Positions 1 to 8,178 of a stretch of 64,000 nt of DNA are shown here, piece after piece. Position 1 is the stretch's first letter, and every line of letters begins with the position of its first letter. The notes beneath the pieces are model-generated. The model saw nothing but the letters and a program-made list of their open reading frames with translations, searched no databases and was not told the origin of the DNA. A program made the translations under genes and the position numbers. This stretch comes from Nonomuraea rhodomycinica. GTDB lineage: Bacteria > Actinomycetota > Actinomycetes > Streptosporangiales > Streptosporangiaceae. The stretch lies in NCBI RefSeq assembly GCF_013363995.1, contig NZ_JABWGO010000001.1, forward strand, positions 558,001 to 622,000. Reading direction: 5' to 3'.

Positions 1-291
1 CCGGCCGGTGGAGCGGGCCACGCCCCGGTAGGCGCCCGTGACGACGACGGTGCCGTCGGTGGCCTCGTGCCACGTCTCGGCGTACGGGGCGGTGTCGAAC
101 GCGGCGTCGATCGGGCCCCAGATCCCCGCCATCGCCTCCCGCGGGCCGTGGAAGCAGCCGCCGGCGCCGCACGGCAGGCCGGGGGCGGTACGGGCCTCGA
201 ACGCGGGATGCAGGATCGCGAGGATCCCGGCTCCGTCACGCGCCTGCGTCGCCTGGTAGAAGCGCTGGACGATCTCGGTGGACCGGCTCAT
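1..291 (-). CDS. SnoaL-like / NTF2-fold protein, C-terminus cut by window edge
   Basis: The reverse strand reads MSRSTEIVQRFYQATQARDG from an ATG at 291 and stays open to base 1, so about 97 residues are visible and the C-terminus lies outside the window. The opening helix (EIVQRFYQA), the ILHPAFEAR stretch and the later VVVTGAYRG strand are typical of the SnoaL/NTF2 cone fold, which includes polyketide cyclases, ketosteroid isomerase relatives and many proteins of unknown role. No catalytic assignment is possible. It is divergent from the TetR gene at 356 with a strong palindrome between them, so it is probably that regulator's target (inference). Confidence 0.6.
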   Translation of the reverse strand, partial: MSRSTEIVQRFYQATQARDGAGILAILHPAFEARTAPGLPCGAGGCFHGPREAMAGIWGPIDAAFDTAPYAETWHEATDGTVVVTGAYRGVARSTGR

Positions 292-306
292 GCCACTCTC
301 CCTTTT

Positions 307-336
307 TAGATGGTAGATTCTAGAATCAGTCATCTA
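307..336. promoter_or_regulatory. Divergent-promoter palindrome, probable TetR operator
   Basis: A perfect 12-bp palindrome GATTCTAGAATC (316-327) sits inside a wider dyad whose outer arms TAGATG (307-312) and CATCTA (331-336) also match. It is an AT-rich island centred between the starts of the SnoaL-like gene (291) and the TetR gene (356). Position and symmetry fit an operator controlling both genes. Confidence 0.65.
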
Positions 337-355
337 ATATCACGGGAGGCGGCGG

Positions 356-958
356 GTGGGAAGGCCGGGCAAGTTCACCGAGGACCTGATCCTGGACGCG
401 GCGACGGCGATCACCGCCGAGGAGGGGCCCGCCGCGGCCACCATGGCCGCCATCGCCGGGCGGCTGGGCGCCCCGACCGGCTCGATCTACCATCGCTTCG
501 CCTCGCGCGACCTGCTGATGGCCGCGCTGTGGCTGCGCGGCGTGCGCCGCTTCCAGCACGGCGTGATCGAGGCGCTGGCGGCGGGGGACGTGGAGGCGGC
601 CGCCCTGCACACCCCGCGCTGGTGCCGCGACCACCTGGCCGAGGCCGCGACAGTGCTGCTCCACCGCCGGGAGCTGGTCGCCCGGTGGCCCGGCGAGCTG
701 GCCGGCGAGCTGGAGGGGGTCAACACCGGCCTGTCGGCGGCGCTCGACGTGTGCGCCGCCCGCCTTCCCGGCGTGGGGCGCGAGCGGCTGGTCTTCGCCG
801 TGGTCGACCTGCCCTACGGCGCCGTGCGGCGCCACCTGCTGGCCCGGCAGCCCCCTCCCCCGCTGGTCGACGAGCTGGTGGCCCGCGCCTGCCGGGCCGT
901 GCTGGAGCCCGCGCCGGAGGAGGGGACGACCGCGGAAGGCCCGGTCAGGGGCGGATGA
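356..958 (+). CDS. TetR/AcrR family transcriptional regulator
   Basis: 200 residues, usual TetR length. The N-terminal helix-turn-helix covers residues 10-55, with GRPGKFTEDLILDAATAI, a helix around TMAAIAGRLGAPTGSIYHRF and the closing SRDLLMAAL. The C-terminal ligand domain is not recognisable. The GTG at 356 follows a GGGAGG ribosome site by 6-7 nt. Its last 14 bases overlap the convergent aldehyde dehydrogenase gene. The palindrome at 307-336 suggests it represses itself and the SnoaL-like neighbour. Confidence 0.85.
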   Translation: MGRPGKFTEDLILDAATAITAEEGPAAATMAAIAGRLGAPTGSIYHRFASRDLLMAALWLRGVRRFQHGVIEALAAGDVEAAALHTPRWCRDHLAEAATVLLHRRELVARWPGELAGELEGVNTGLSAALDVCAARLPGVGRERLVFAVVDLPYGAVRRHLLARQPPPPLVDELVARACRAVLEPAPEEGTTAEGPVRGG

Positions 959-2381
959 TCGCCATGCGGGTGACCGTGAGCTCCTCGATGGCGAAGCGGG
1001 GGCCCTCCCGCCCGGCGCCCGAGTCCTTGACGCCCCCGTACGGCATGTTGTCCGCCCGGAACCCCGGCACGTCGTTGACCACCACGCCCCCGGCCTCGAT
1101 GCGGTCGATCGCCGCGAACGCGGTGGCCAGGGAACGGGTGAAGACCGCGGCGTGCAGCCCGTACCGGGAGGCGTTGACCGCGGCGAAGGCGGCGTCGAGG
1201 TCCGGCACGGAGCGCACGCACACGACCGGGCCGAAGATCTCCTCGTCCCACGCGGCGGCCCCGTCCGGCACGTCCGTCAGCACCGTCGGCGCGATGGCCC
1301 GGCCGTCGCGGACCCCGCCGGTGACCAGCGTGCCGCCCGACTCCCGCACCCAGCCGAGCACGCGCTCGGTGGCGGCCGGGTCGATCAGCGGCGCCACCCT
1401 CGTCTCCGGCGAGCGCGGGTCGCCCGCGACGACGTCCTTGACCCGCTCGGCCAGCAGCGCCACGAACGCCTCGCGCGCCGGCTCCTCCACCAGCACCCGC
1501 TGCACCGAGATGCACGCCTGGCCGGAGGCGTAGTAGCCGCCCCGCACCACCGCGTCGGCGGCGGCCTCCAGATCGGCGTCGGCGGCCACCACGAGCGCGG
1601 CGTTCGAGCCCAGCTCCAGCAGCACCTTGGTGGGCGCGGCGGCCCGCGCGATGGCGTGGCCGGCGGCGGCCGAGCCGGTGAACGACACCGCGCCGATCCG
1701 CCGGTCCTCCACCAGCGTCCGCCCGACCTCGACGTCACCGGTGACCAGCTGCACCCCCGCCGGGGGCAGCCCGCCCGCCGCGCGCAGCAGGTGCACCAGC
1801 CAGAGCGTGGCCAGCGGCGTCGCGGGGGCCGGCTTGACGATCACGGGGCAGCCCGCGGCCACCGCGGGAGCGATCTTGTGGGCGGCCAGCAGCAGCGGGT
1901 AGTTGAAGCCGGTGATGCCGACCACCACGCCGATCGGCCGCCGCGTCCAGAACCCGACCAGCCCCTCGCCCGAGGGCAGCAGGTCGAGCGGCACCGTCTC
2001 GCCGTGCAGCCGGGCCACCTCCTCGGCCGCCGTCGCGAGCGTGACCAGCGTGCGCGCCACCTCCACCCGGCAGTCCACCAGCGGCTTGCCGGTCTCCAGC
2101 ACGAGCAGCCGCTCGACCTCCTCCCGGCGGGCCGCGAGCGCGTCGTGCGCGCCCATGAGCGCGGCGCGGCGGGCGTGCGAGGGCAGCGCGGCCATGGCGG
2201 GCGCCACCGCGAGCGCCTCCTCCACGGCGCGCCGGGCCAGCTCCGGCGTGCCGACCGGCGAGCTCGCCACCACCGAGCCGTCGTAGGGGAAGACGACCTC
2301 GCGCGCCTGGTCCGTCTCCACCCATCCGTCGCCCACGGGCAGCCCGGACGGCCACGCCCCGTCGAGTTCGTCCACCGTCAC
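945..2381 (-). CDS. NAD(P)-dependent aldehyde dehydrogenase
   Basis: 478 residues, normal for the ALDH superfamily, oxidising an aldehyde to an acid in the cytoplasm. Catalytic Cys290 lies in YYASGQACIS and general-base Glu256 in LLELGSN; the GFNYPLLL and FTGSAAAGHAI cofactor-binding segments are present. The GTG at 2381 overlaps the stop of the P1 peptidase gene (GTGA) and has AGGGGGAG upstream, so the two are translationally coupled. It is the last gene of the eight-gene transport/peptidase operon, so its substrate is probably an aldehyde made from imported amino compounds (inference). The substrate cannot be named from sequence. Confidence 0.88.
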   Translation of the reverse strand: MTVDELDGAWPSGLPVGDGWVETDQAREVVFPYDGSVVASSPVGTPELARRAVEEALAVAPAMAALPSHARRAALMGAHDALAARREEVERLLVLETGKPLVDCRVEVARTLVTLATAAEEVARLHGETVPLDLLPSGEGLVGFWTRRPIGVVVGITGFNYPLLLAAHKIAPAVAAGCPVIVKPAPATPLATLWLVHLLRAAGGLPPAGVQLVTGDVEVGRTLVEDRRIGAVSFTGSAAAGHAIARAAAPTKVLLELGSNAALVVAADADLEAAADAVVRGGYYASGQACISVQRVLVEEPAREAFVALLAERVKDVVAGDPRSPETRVAPLIDPAATERVLGWVRESGGTLVTGGVRDGRAIAPTVLTDVPDGAAAWDEEIFGPVVCVRSVPDLDAAFAAVNASRYGLHAAVFTRSLATAFAAIDRIEAGGVVVNDVPGFRADNMPYGGVKDSGAGREGPRFAIEELTVTRMAIIRP

Positions 2382-3382
2382 GCCACTCCCCCTAGAGCGC
2401 TGGGAAACACGTCGAGGTACGCGGGCGCGCCCTCGCGGCCGGTCGCGGCGAGCATGGCGTGCGCCACGGCCCGGCTGAACACGTCGGCCCCGGCGGCGAG
2501 CACGTCCTGCAGCCCGCCGGGGTCCGGCGCGGGCTCGCCGCAGGTGGCCAGCCCGAAGACGGTGTCGCCGTCGACCATGGTGTGGGCCGGCCGGATCGCC
2601 CGGGCCAGCCCGTCGTGGGCGACGCCGGCCAGCTTGCCGCACTGCGCCTTGGTCAGGGTCAGATCGGTGGCGACGACGCCGATCGTGGTGTTGAACGAGG
2701 TGACGGCGGCCGGCCGCCAGGCGTCGGACTCCGCGGCCGACGGCTCACGCAGCGGCCCGAACTCGCCGGGCAGGCCGTACCGGGTGCCGGACAGGAAGGC
2801 GCGGCCCGGGTCGAGCACCGAACCGGCGGCGTTGACCACGGCCAGCGCGGCCACGGTCACCCCCGAGGGCAGCACGGCGCTGGCCGTGCCGACGCCTCCG
2901 GCCAGCCCGCCCGCCACGGCGCCGGCGCCCGCGCCGACCGACCCGCTGCGCGCCTCGGCGGCCGAGGCGGCGTCGTAGGCGGCGGCGCCCAGCGCGGCGT
3001 CCGGCACGGCGCGGAACCGGCCGCCGCGCCCGAGGTCGTAGATGACGGCGGCGGGCACGATGGGCACGACGCCGCCCTCGACGGGGAAGCCGATCCCGGC
3101 GTCGGCCAGCCGCTCCATGACGCCGCAGGTGGCGCTCAGGCCGTACGCGCTGCCTCCGGTGAGCGTGATCGCGTGGACCCGTTCGACGAGGTTGCGCGGG
3201 TCGAGCAGCTCGGTCTCGCGGGTGCCCGGCGCGGCGCCGCGCACGTCCACCCCGGCGACCATGCCGCCCGGGGGCGCGAGCACGACGGTCGTGCCGGTGC
3301 GGTAGCCGCCGCCGACCCGCTCGGCGTGCCCGACGCGCAGCCCGGCGACGTCCACCAGGGCGTTGGCCCGCCCCGCCTTCAC
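2378..3382 (-). CDS. P1 (S58/DmpA-NylC type) family peptidase
   Basis: 334 residues. This N-terminal-nucleophile family cleaves itself at an Asn-Thr/Ser bond, and the new N-terminal residue is the nucleophile. Here the site is Asn231-Thr232 in SFNTTIGVVATD, followed by the conserved LTKAQ segment; LTGGSAYGL near residue 75 is the other family signature. Members include beta-aminopeptidases, D-/L-aminopeptidases and nylon-oligomer hydrolase. GTG at 3382 is preceded by GGGAGG. It lies 43 nt after the M20 peptidase gene in the same operon, which suggests intracellular breakdown of an unusual imported peptide or amide. Confidence 0.85.
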   Translation of the reverse strand: MKAGRANALVDVAGLRVGHAERVGGGYRTGTTVVLAPPGGMVAGVDVRGAAPGTRETELLDPRNLVERVHAITLTGGSAYGLSATCGVMERLADAGIGFPVEGGVVPIVPAAVIYDLGRGGRFRAVPDAALGAAAYDAASAAEARSGSVGAGAGAVAGGLAGGVGTASAVLPSGVTVAALAVVNAAGSVLDPGRAFLSGTRYGLPGEFGPLREPSAAESDAWRPAAVTSFNTTIGVVATDLTLTKAQCGKLAGVAHDGLARAIRPAHTMVDGDTVFGLATCGEPAPDPGGLQDVLAAGADVFSRAVAHAMLAATGREGAPAYLDVFPSALGGVA

Positions 3383-3425
3383 GGCCGCCTCCCGGCGGCG
3401 GGCCGCGCGGCTCCCGGAGCCCGGC

Positions 3426-4607
3426 TCACGAGGCGCTCCCGGTCAGGAAGCGGCGGGCGGCCTCGGCGAAGACGCGGGCGCAGCGCACGATCTCCTCCAC
3501 CTCGACGTACTCGTCGGCCTGGTGGGCGATCCACTTGCCGCCCGGCCCGTACACCACGGACGGCACGCCGCCCCAGTGCGTCAGGACGGTGCCGTCGGTC
3601 GAGCCGGGCACACCCCCGTAGACGGGCTCCTCGCCGGTGACGGCCCGGTGCGCGCCGGCCAGCGCCACGACCACGGGGTCGTCCAGGGGCACCTCGACCG
3701 GCGGCCGGTCCACCAGCACCGACACCTCGGCCGCGATCCCGTCATGGGAGGCCAGCTCCCGCACCCGGGCGGCGACGTCCTCGTGCGCCAGCCCGGGGAC
3801 GGTCCGCACGTCCACGAAGACCGACGCGACCGCCGGGATGACGTTGACCTGCTCCTCGGTGCCCGCCCGCACCACGGTCGGCGTCACGTACACCTCACCC
3901 AGGTGCTCGTGCGCGGGATGCGCCGCCTGGAGCTCCTTCTCCAGGGAGCGCAGCCCCACGAGCAGCTCGCCCACGGCCTGGATGGGGTTGCGGCCGTGCT
4001 GGGGCATCGCGCCGTGCGCCATCCTGCCGGTGAGGTCCACGCGCAGCCGCAGCGCGCCCTTGGCGACCGCGCAGATCTCGCCCGCCTCCGGCTCGGCCAC
4101 GATCGCGCCGTCGACGTCGGCGGCCAGCCCCTCGGCGACGAAGTGGTGGGCGCCGATCATCAGGCCCTCCTCGTCGGCCAGCGCGCACACCTTGATCCGT
4201 CCGGGGAACGGCCCGGCGAGCTGGAGCGCCCGCGTCGCGTAGAGGGCGGCGGCCAGGCCGGACTTCATGTCGGCGCTGCCCCGGCCCCACAGCTTCCCGT
4301 CGCGGATCTCGCCGCCGAACGGGTCCACGGTCCAGCTCGACAGGTCGCCCTCGGTCACCACGTCGGTGTGCCCCTCGAACATGAGGGTCGGCCCGTCACC
4401 GCCGCCGCCCTCGACGACGGCCACCACGTTGGGCCGTCCGGGCTCGACCTCGTAGACGCGCGGCTCCCAGCCCCACTCGCGCATCCTGGCCTCGACCAGC
4501 TCGGCGGCCGGCCGCTCGCAGCGTCCGCGCGCCGGGTCGTTGGTGCTGGGGATGCGCACCAGCGCCTGGGTGAACTCCACGACTCCCCGGGCGTCGACGT
4601 CGATCAC
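3426..4607 (-). CDS. M20 family metallopeptidase (ArgE/DapE/CPG2-like)
   Basis: 393 residues. Metal ligands of the M20 fold are visible: His80 and Asp82 in FEGHTDVV, Asp113 in GRGSADMKSG, and the Glu146-Glu147 pair in ALADEEG; a late His in KWIAHQADE fits the last ligand. The family hydrolyses N-acyl amino acids or small peptides with two zinc ions. The GTG start overlaps the ABC ATPase stop (GTGA) and has GGAGGG upstream; a longer upstream reading would overlap the ATPase gene and is rejected. Its place behind a peptide importer suggests hydrolysis of imported substrate. Confidence 0.87.
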   Translation of the reverse strand: MIDVDARGVVEFTQALVRIPSTNDPARGRCERPAAELVEARMREWGWEPRVYEVEPGRPNVVAVVEGGGGDGPTLMFEGHTDVVTEGDLSSWTVDPFGGEIRDGKLWGRGSADMKSGLAAALYATRALQLAGPFPGRIKVCALADEEGLMIGAHHFVAEGLAADVDGAIVAEPEAGEICAVAKGALRLRVDLTGRMAHGAMPQHGRNPIQAVGELLVGLRSLEKELQAAHPAHEHLGEVYVTPTVVRAGTEEQVNVIPAVASVFVDVRTVPGLAHEDVAARVRELASHDGIAAEVSVLVDRPPVEVPLDDPVVVALAGAHRAVTGEEPVYGGVPGSTDGTVLTHWGGVPSVVYGPGGKWIAHQADEYVEVEEIVRCARVFAEAARRFLTGSAS

Positions 4608-5476
4608 AGCAGTCCCTCCAGGGTCGGTACGGCCGCCAGCAGCGCCCGCGTGTACGGATGGCCCGGCGCCTCCCAGACGTCGTCCACCGGGCCGGACTCC
4701 ACGATCAGCCCGTCGTGGACGACCGCGACGCTCTCGCACAGGTGCCGGACCACGGCCAGGTCGTGCGAGACGAAGACGAGGGTGAGCCCCAGCTCGTCGG
4801 CCAGGTCGGCGAGCAGGTTGAGGATCTGGCCGCGTACCGACACGTCGAGGGCGCTGACCGGCTCGTCGGCGACGAGCACCTCGGGGCGGGGGGCGAGCGC
4901 GCGGGCGATCGCGATGCGCTGGCGCTGCCCGCCGGAGAACTGGTGCGGGTAGCGGCCGGCCGCCGAGGCGGGCAGGCCGACCGCGTCCAGCAGCTCGGCG
5001 ACCCGGCCGCCGACGGGCTCGCCGAGCGCCACGAGCGGTTCGGCGACGAGGTCGCGCACCCGCATGCGCGGGTCGAGGGAGCTCATCGGGTCCTGGAAGA
5101 CGATCTGGAGGCTGCGCCGCAGGAAGCGCAGCGACCGCTCCGGCAGGCCCGCCACCTCCCGGCCGGCGAAGGCGACGGAGCCGCTGGTGGGCCGGTCGAG
5201 GGCGCAGATGAGGCGCAGCAGGGTGGACTTGCCCGAGCCCGACTCGCCCACGATGCCGAACCGCTCGCCGCGGTGGACGGTCAGCGAGACGCCCTTGAGC
5301 GCGTGCACGGCCTCGCCGGGGCGGGTGAGGGAGGTGCGGGGGCGGCGGTAGACGCGGGTGAGGTCGCGCACCTCGATCAGCGGCTCGCGGACGGGGTCAG
5401 CGGCGCCGGCGGTGGCTGGGGCGCCGGCGGTGATGCGCGCGGGGTCAGCGGCGGGGGTGCCAGCATGCGAAGGCAT
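4604..5476 (-). CDS. Dipeptide/oligopeptide ABC transporter ATPase (DppF/OppF-like)
   Basis: 290 residues. Walker [10 protein letters not shown]-loop VFQDPMSSLDP, signature FSGGQRQR, Walker B VLVADEP and switch His in FVSHD are all present. The C-terminus lacks the Cys-rich extension seen in its partner. The N-terminal 30 residues are Ala/Pro-rich and built from small DNA repeats (GGGGTCAGCGGC, GCGCCGGCGGTG) where the gene overlaps the preceding ATPase by 32 bp. ATG at 5476 follows GAGGAG. It powers the DppBC-like permeases upstream. Confidence 0.9.
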   Translation of the reverse strand: MPSHAGTPAADPARITAGAPATAGAADPVREPLIEVRDLTRVYRRPRTSLTRPGEAVHALKGVSLTVHRGERFGIVGESGSGKSTLLRLICALDRPTSGSVAFAGREVAGLPERSLRFLRRSLQIVFQDPMSSLDPRMRVRDLVAEPLVALGEPVGGRVAELLDAVGLPASAAGRYPHQFSGGQRQRIAIARALAPRPEVLVADEPVSALDVSVRGQILNLLADLADELGLTLVFVSHDLAVVRHLCESVAVVHDGLIVESGPVDDVWEAPGHPYTRALLAAVPTLEGLL

Positions 5477-6389
5477 GGCCGTCTCCTCTCGGCTCCGGGC
5501 CCGTCAGGTCGGGGTCGGTCAGCGCCGGGGCGGTCGCGCAGGTCTCGGTGGCGTGGGCGCAGCGGTCGCGGAACACGCAGCCCCCGGGGAAGCGTCCGGC
5601 GGCGGGCACGGCGCCGGGGATGGTGGCCAGGCGGGTGCCGCGCGGCGCCAGCCGGGAGGCGGCCAGCAGGCCCTCGGTGTAGCGGTGGCGGGGATGCTTG
5701 AACACCTCGCGCAGGGGCCCGCTCTCGACGACCCGCCCGCCGTACATGACCAGCACCCGCTCGCAGAGCGAGGCGACGACGGCGAGGTCGTGCGTGATGA
5801 ACAGCAGCGCGGGCGCGACCTCGGCGATGAGCTCCAGCATCTGCTTCTGCACGGTCACGTCGAGCGCGGTGGTCGGCTCGTCGCAGATGAGCAGGTCGGG
5901 CTCGTTGGCCAGGGCGATGGCGAGCATGACGCGCTGGCGCTGGCCGCCGGAGAGCTGGTGCGGGTAGGAGCGGGCGATCCGCTCCGGGTCGGGCAGGCGG
6001 ACCCGGCCGAGCAGCTCGGCGGCGCGCTCGCGGGCGCGGCCCGCGGCGACGCCGTGCAGCGTCATGACCTCGGCGACCTGCGCGCCGACCCGCATGAGCG
6101 GGTTCAGCGCGGTCATCGGCTCCTGGAAGACCATCGACACCGTACGGCCGCGCAGGTCCTTCAGCCGCCGCTCGGGCACGCCCACCAGGTCGCGACCGCC
6201 CAGCCGGGCCGTGCCGGACGCGGTGACGCCGTCGGGCAGCAGCCCCATGAGCGCGAGCGCGGTCAGCGACTTGCCGGAGCCCGACTCGCCGATGAGGCCG
6301 ACCCGTTCGCCCGGCCCGATGCCGAACGACACCTCGCGCACCAGCTCCAGGTCGTCGGCCCGCACGCTCAAGCCCTCAACCGTCAGCAC
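5445..6389 (-). CDS. Dipeptide/oligopeptide ABC transporter ATPase (DppD/OppD-like)
   Basis: 314 residues. Walker [10 protein letters not shown]-loop [11 protein letters not shown], signature LSGGQRQR, Walker B LLICDEP and FITHD are seen. The C-terminal oligopeptide-transporter domain has spaced cysteines ([15 protein letters not shown]), which in OppD/DppD proteins can hold an iron-sulfur cluster. GTG at 6389 overlaps the permease stop by 7 bp with AGGAGG just upstream. It pairs with the second ATPase to form the motor of the importer. Confidence 0.9.
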   Translation of the reverse strand: MLTVEGLSVRADDLELVREVSFGIGPGERVGLIGESGSGKSLTALALMGLLPDGVTASGTARLGGRDLVGVPERRLKDLRGRTVSMVFQEPMTALNPLMRVGAQVAEVMTLHGVAAGRARERAAELLGRVRLPDPERIARSYPHQLSGGQRQRVMLAIALANEPDLLICDEPTTALDVTVQKQMLELIAEVAPALLFITHDLAVVASLCERVLVMYGGRVVESGPLREVFKHPRHRYTEGLLAASRLAPRGTRLATIPGAVPAAGRFPGGCVFRDRCAHATETCATAPALTDPDLTGPEPRGDGHAFACWHPRR

Positions 6390-7234
6390 GGCTCCTCCTG
6401 ACCACGGGCACTCCTCAGCTTCGGGTCGAGGTGGTCGCGCAGGCCGTCGCCGAGCAGGTTGAAGCCGAGGACGGCCAGCGCGATGGCCAGGCCCGGCCAC
6501 AGGGCCAGGCGGGGCGTGGAGAACAGCAGCTCCTGCGACTCCTGGAGCATGCGTCCCCACGACGGCGTGGGCGGGCGGGTGCCGAAGCCGAGGAACGACA
6601 GCGCCGCCTCGGCCAGGATGGCGATGGCGAACGACACCGACGCCTGGACGATGAGCAGCGAGCCGATGTTCGGCAGCACGTGCCGCATCGCGATGGCCGG
6701 GCCGCGGCGGCCGGCCGCGCGCGCCGCGAGCACGTAGTCGGTCACCATGACCTGCATCGTCGCCGCCCTGGCCACCCGGGCGAACGCGGGCACGGTGGCC
6801 ACCCCGATCGCGATCATCGCGGTCAGCGTGCCCGCCCCGTAGACGGCGCCGAGCATGACGGCCAGCAGCAGCGCCGGGAACGCGAACACCAGGTCGTTGA
6901 CCCGCATGATGAGCTCCGACAGCCAGCCGCGCGAGCGGGGCGCCATGCCGGCGGCCACGCCCAGCGGCGTGCCGACGACGGCGGCGATGCCCACGGCCAC
7001 CACCCCCACGTAGAGCGTGGTGCGGGCGCCGACCATGAGCTGGCTGAGCGTGTCGCGGCCGAACTTGTCGGCGCCGAGCAGGTAGCCGCCGCCGGGCTCG
7101 CGCAGCTTGCCGGCCGCGTCGACGAGGGTGGGGTCGTGCGGCGTCCACACGAAGGACACGAGCGCGGCGGCCACGACGACGCCGACCAGCGCGCCGCCGG
7201 TGACCAGGCCCAGGTTGAGCCGCCGGCCGCTCAT
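6383..7234 (-). CDS. ABC transporter permease (DppC/OppC-like)
   Basis: 283 residues with about six membrane segments; TM1 is near residues 8-28 (GGALVGVVVAAALVSFV). The periplasmic LLGADKFGRDTLSQLM segment and the cytoplasmic EAA loop near residues 180-200 (ARAAGRRGPAIAMRHVLPN) are hallmarks of DppC/OppC. ATG at 7234 overlaps the DppB-like stop (ATGA). It forms the membrane channel together with the gene at 7231-8178. Confidence 0.9.
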   Translation of the reverse strand: MSGRRLNLGLVTGGALVGVVVAAALVSFVWTPHDPTLVDAAGKLREPGGGYLLGADKFGRDTLSQLMVGARTTLYVGVVAVGIAAVVGTPLGVAAGMAPRSRGWLSELIMRVNDLVFAFPALLLAVMLGAVYGAGTLTAMIAIGVATVPAFARVARAATMQVMVTDYVLAARAAGRRGPAIAMRHVLPNIGSLLIVQASVSFAIAILAEAALSFLGFGTRPPTPSWGRMLQESQELLFSTPRLALWPGLAIALAVLGFNLLGDGLRDHLDPKLRSARGQEEPC

Positions 7235-8178
7235 CGGGCGCCCCGCAGCCGGGGGTCGAGGACGGCGTAGCAGACGTCCACCACGAAGTTGATCAGCAGG
7301 ACGGCGGCCACCAGCACCATCACCACCCCTTGGACGAGCAGCAGGTCGCGCCCGGCCACGCCGTTGAGCAGCAGGTCGCCGAGCCCGGGGATGACGAACA
7401 CCCGCTCCACCACCACGGCGCCGATCAGCAGGGTGGCGAGCTGGAGGCCGAGCACGGTGACCACGGGGATGGAGGCGTTGCGCAGGCCGTGCCGCCACAG
7501 CGCGCCCATGCGGCCGCGGCCCTTGGCGCGGGCCGTGCGCAGGTAGTCCTCGCGCATCACGTCGAGCACGGCGCTGCGCACGTACCGGGTGAGGACGGCG
7601 CCCTGCACGAGGCCGAGCGACAGCCACGGCAGCAGCAGGCTCCGCAGCCACTCGGCGGGGTCGTCGGCGATCGGCACGTAGCCGCCCGACGGCAGCGCCT
7701 GCGCCTTCACCGCGAAGACGAACACCAGCAGGATGCCCGCGAGGAACGCGGGGATCGCGATGCCGACTTGGCTGGCCGCGCTGATGGCCGCGCCGAGCGG
7801 GTCGCGGTGGTGGACGGCGGCGAACGTGCCGGCCGGGACGGCGACGAGCAGCGCCACCACCATGCCGCCGAGCACGAGCACCACGGTCACGCCGAGGCGG
7901 TCGGCGATCTGCGGGCCGATGGGCGAGCTGGTGACGTAGGAGGTGCCGAAGTCGCCGTGGGCCAGCCCGCCGAACCAGTCGAGGAACTGGGTGACGGGCG
8001 GCCGGTCGGTGCCGAAGCGGGCGCGCAGCTCGGCGACCGCCTCGGGCGTGGCGTTGACGCCGAGCGCGATCTCGGCCGGGTCGCCGGGCAGCACGGCCAT
8101 GAACGCGAAGACCGCCACGCCCGCGGCGGCGACGCTCGCGAGGAGCACCGCCAGCCGCTTGAGCAGGTAGACGATCAC
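7231..8178 (-). CDS. ABC transporter permease (DppB/OppB-like)
   Basis: 315 residues. It starts with the typical LLKRLAVLLASVAAAGVAVF helix and VLPGDPAE, then the extracytoplasmic loop with FGTDRPPVTQFLDWF, and the EAA loop (YLRTARAKGRGRMGALWRHGLRN). GTG at 8178 overlaps the stop of the binding-protein gene (GTGA), so expression is tied to it. About six membrane segments. Confidence 0.9.
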   Translation of the reverse strand: MIVYLLKRLAVLLASVAAAGVAVFAFMAVLPGDPAEIALGVNATPEAVAELRARFGTDRPPVTQFLDWFGGLAHGDFGTSYVTSSPIGPQIADRLGVTVVLVLGGMVVALLVAVPAGTFAAVHHRDPLGAAISAASQVGIAIPAFLAGILLVFVFAVKAQALPSGGYVPIADDPAEWLRSLLLPWLSLGLVQGAVLTRYVRSAVLDVMREDYLRTARAKGRGRMGALWRHGLRNASIPVVTVLGLQLATLLIGAVVVERVFVIPGLGDLLLNGVAGRDLLLVQGVVMVLVAAVLLINFVVDVCYAVLDPRLRGAR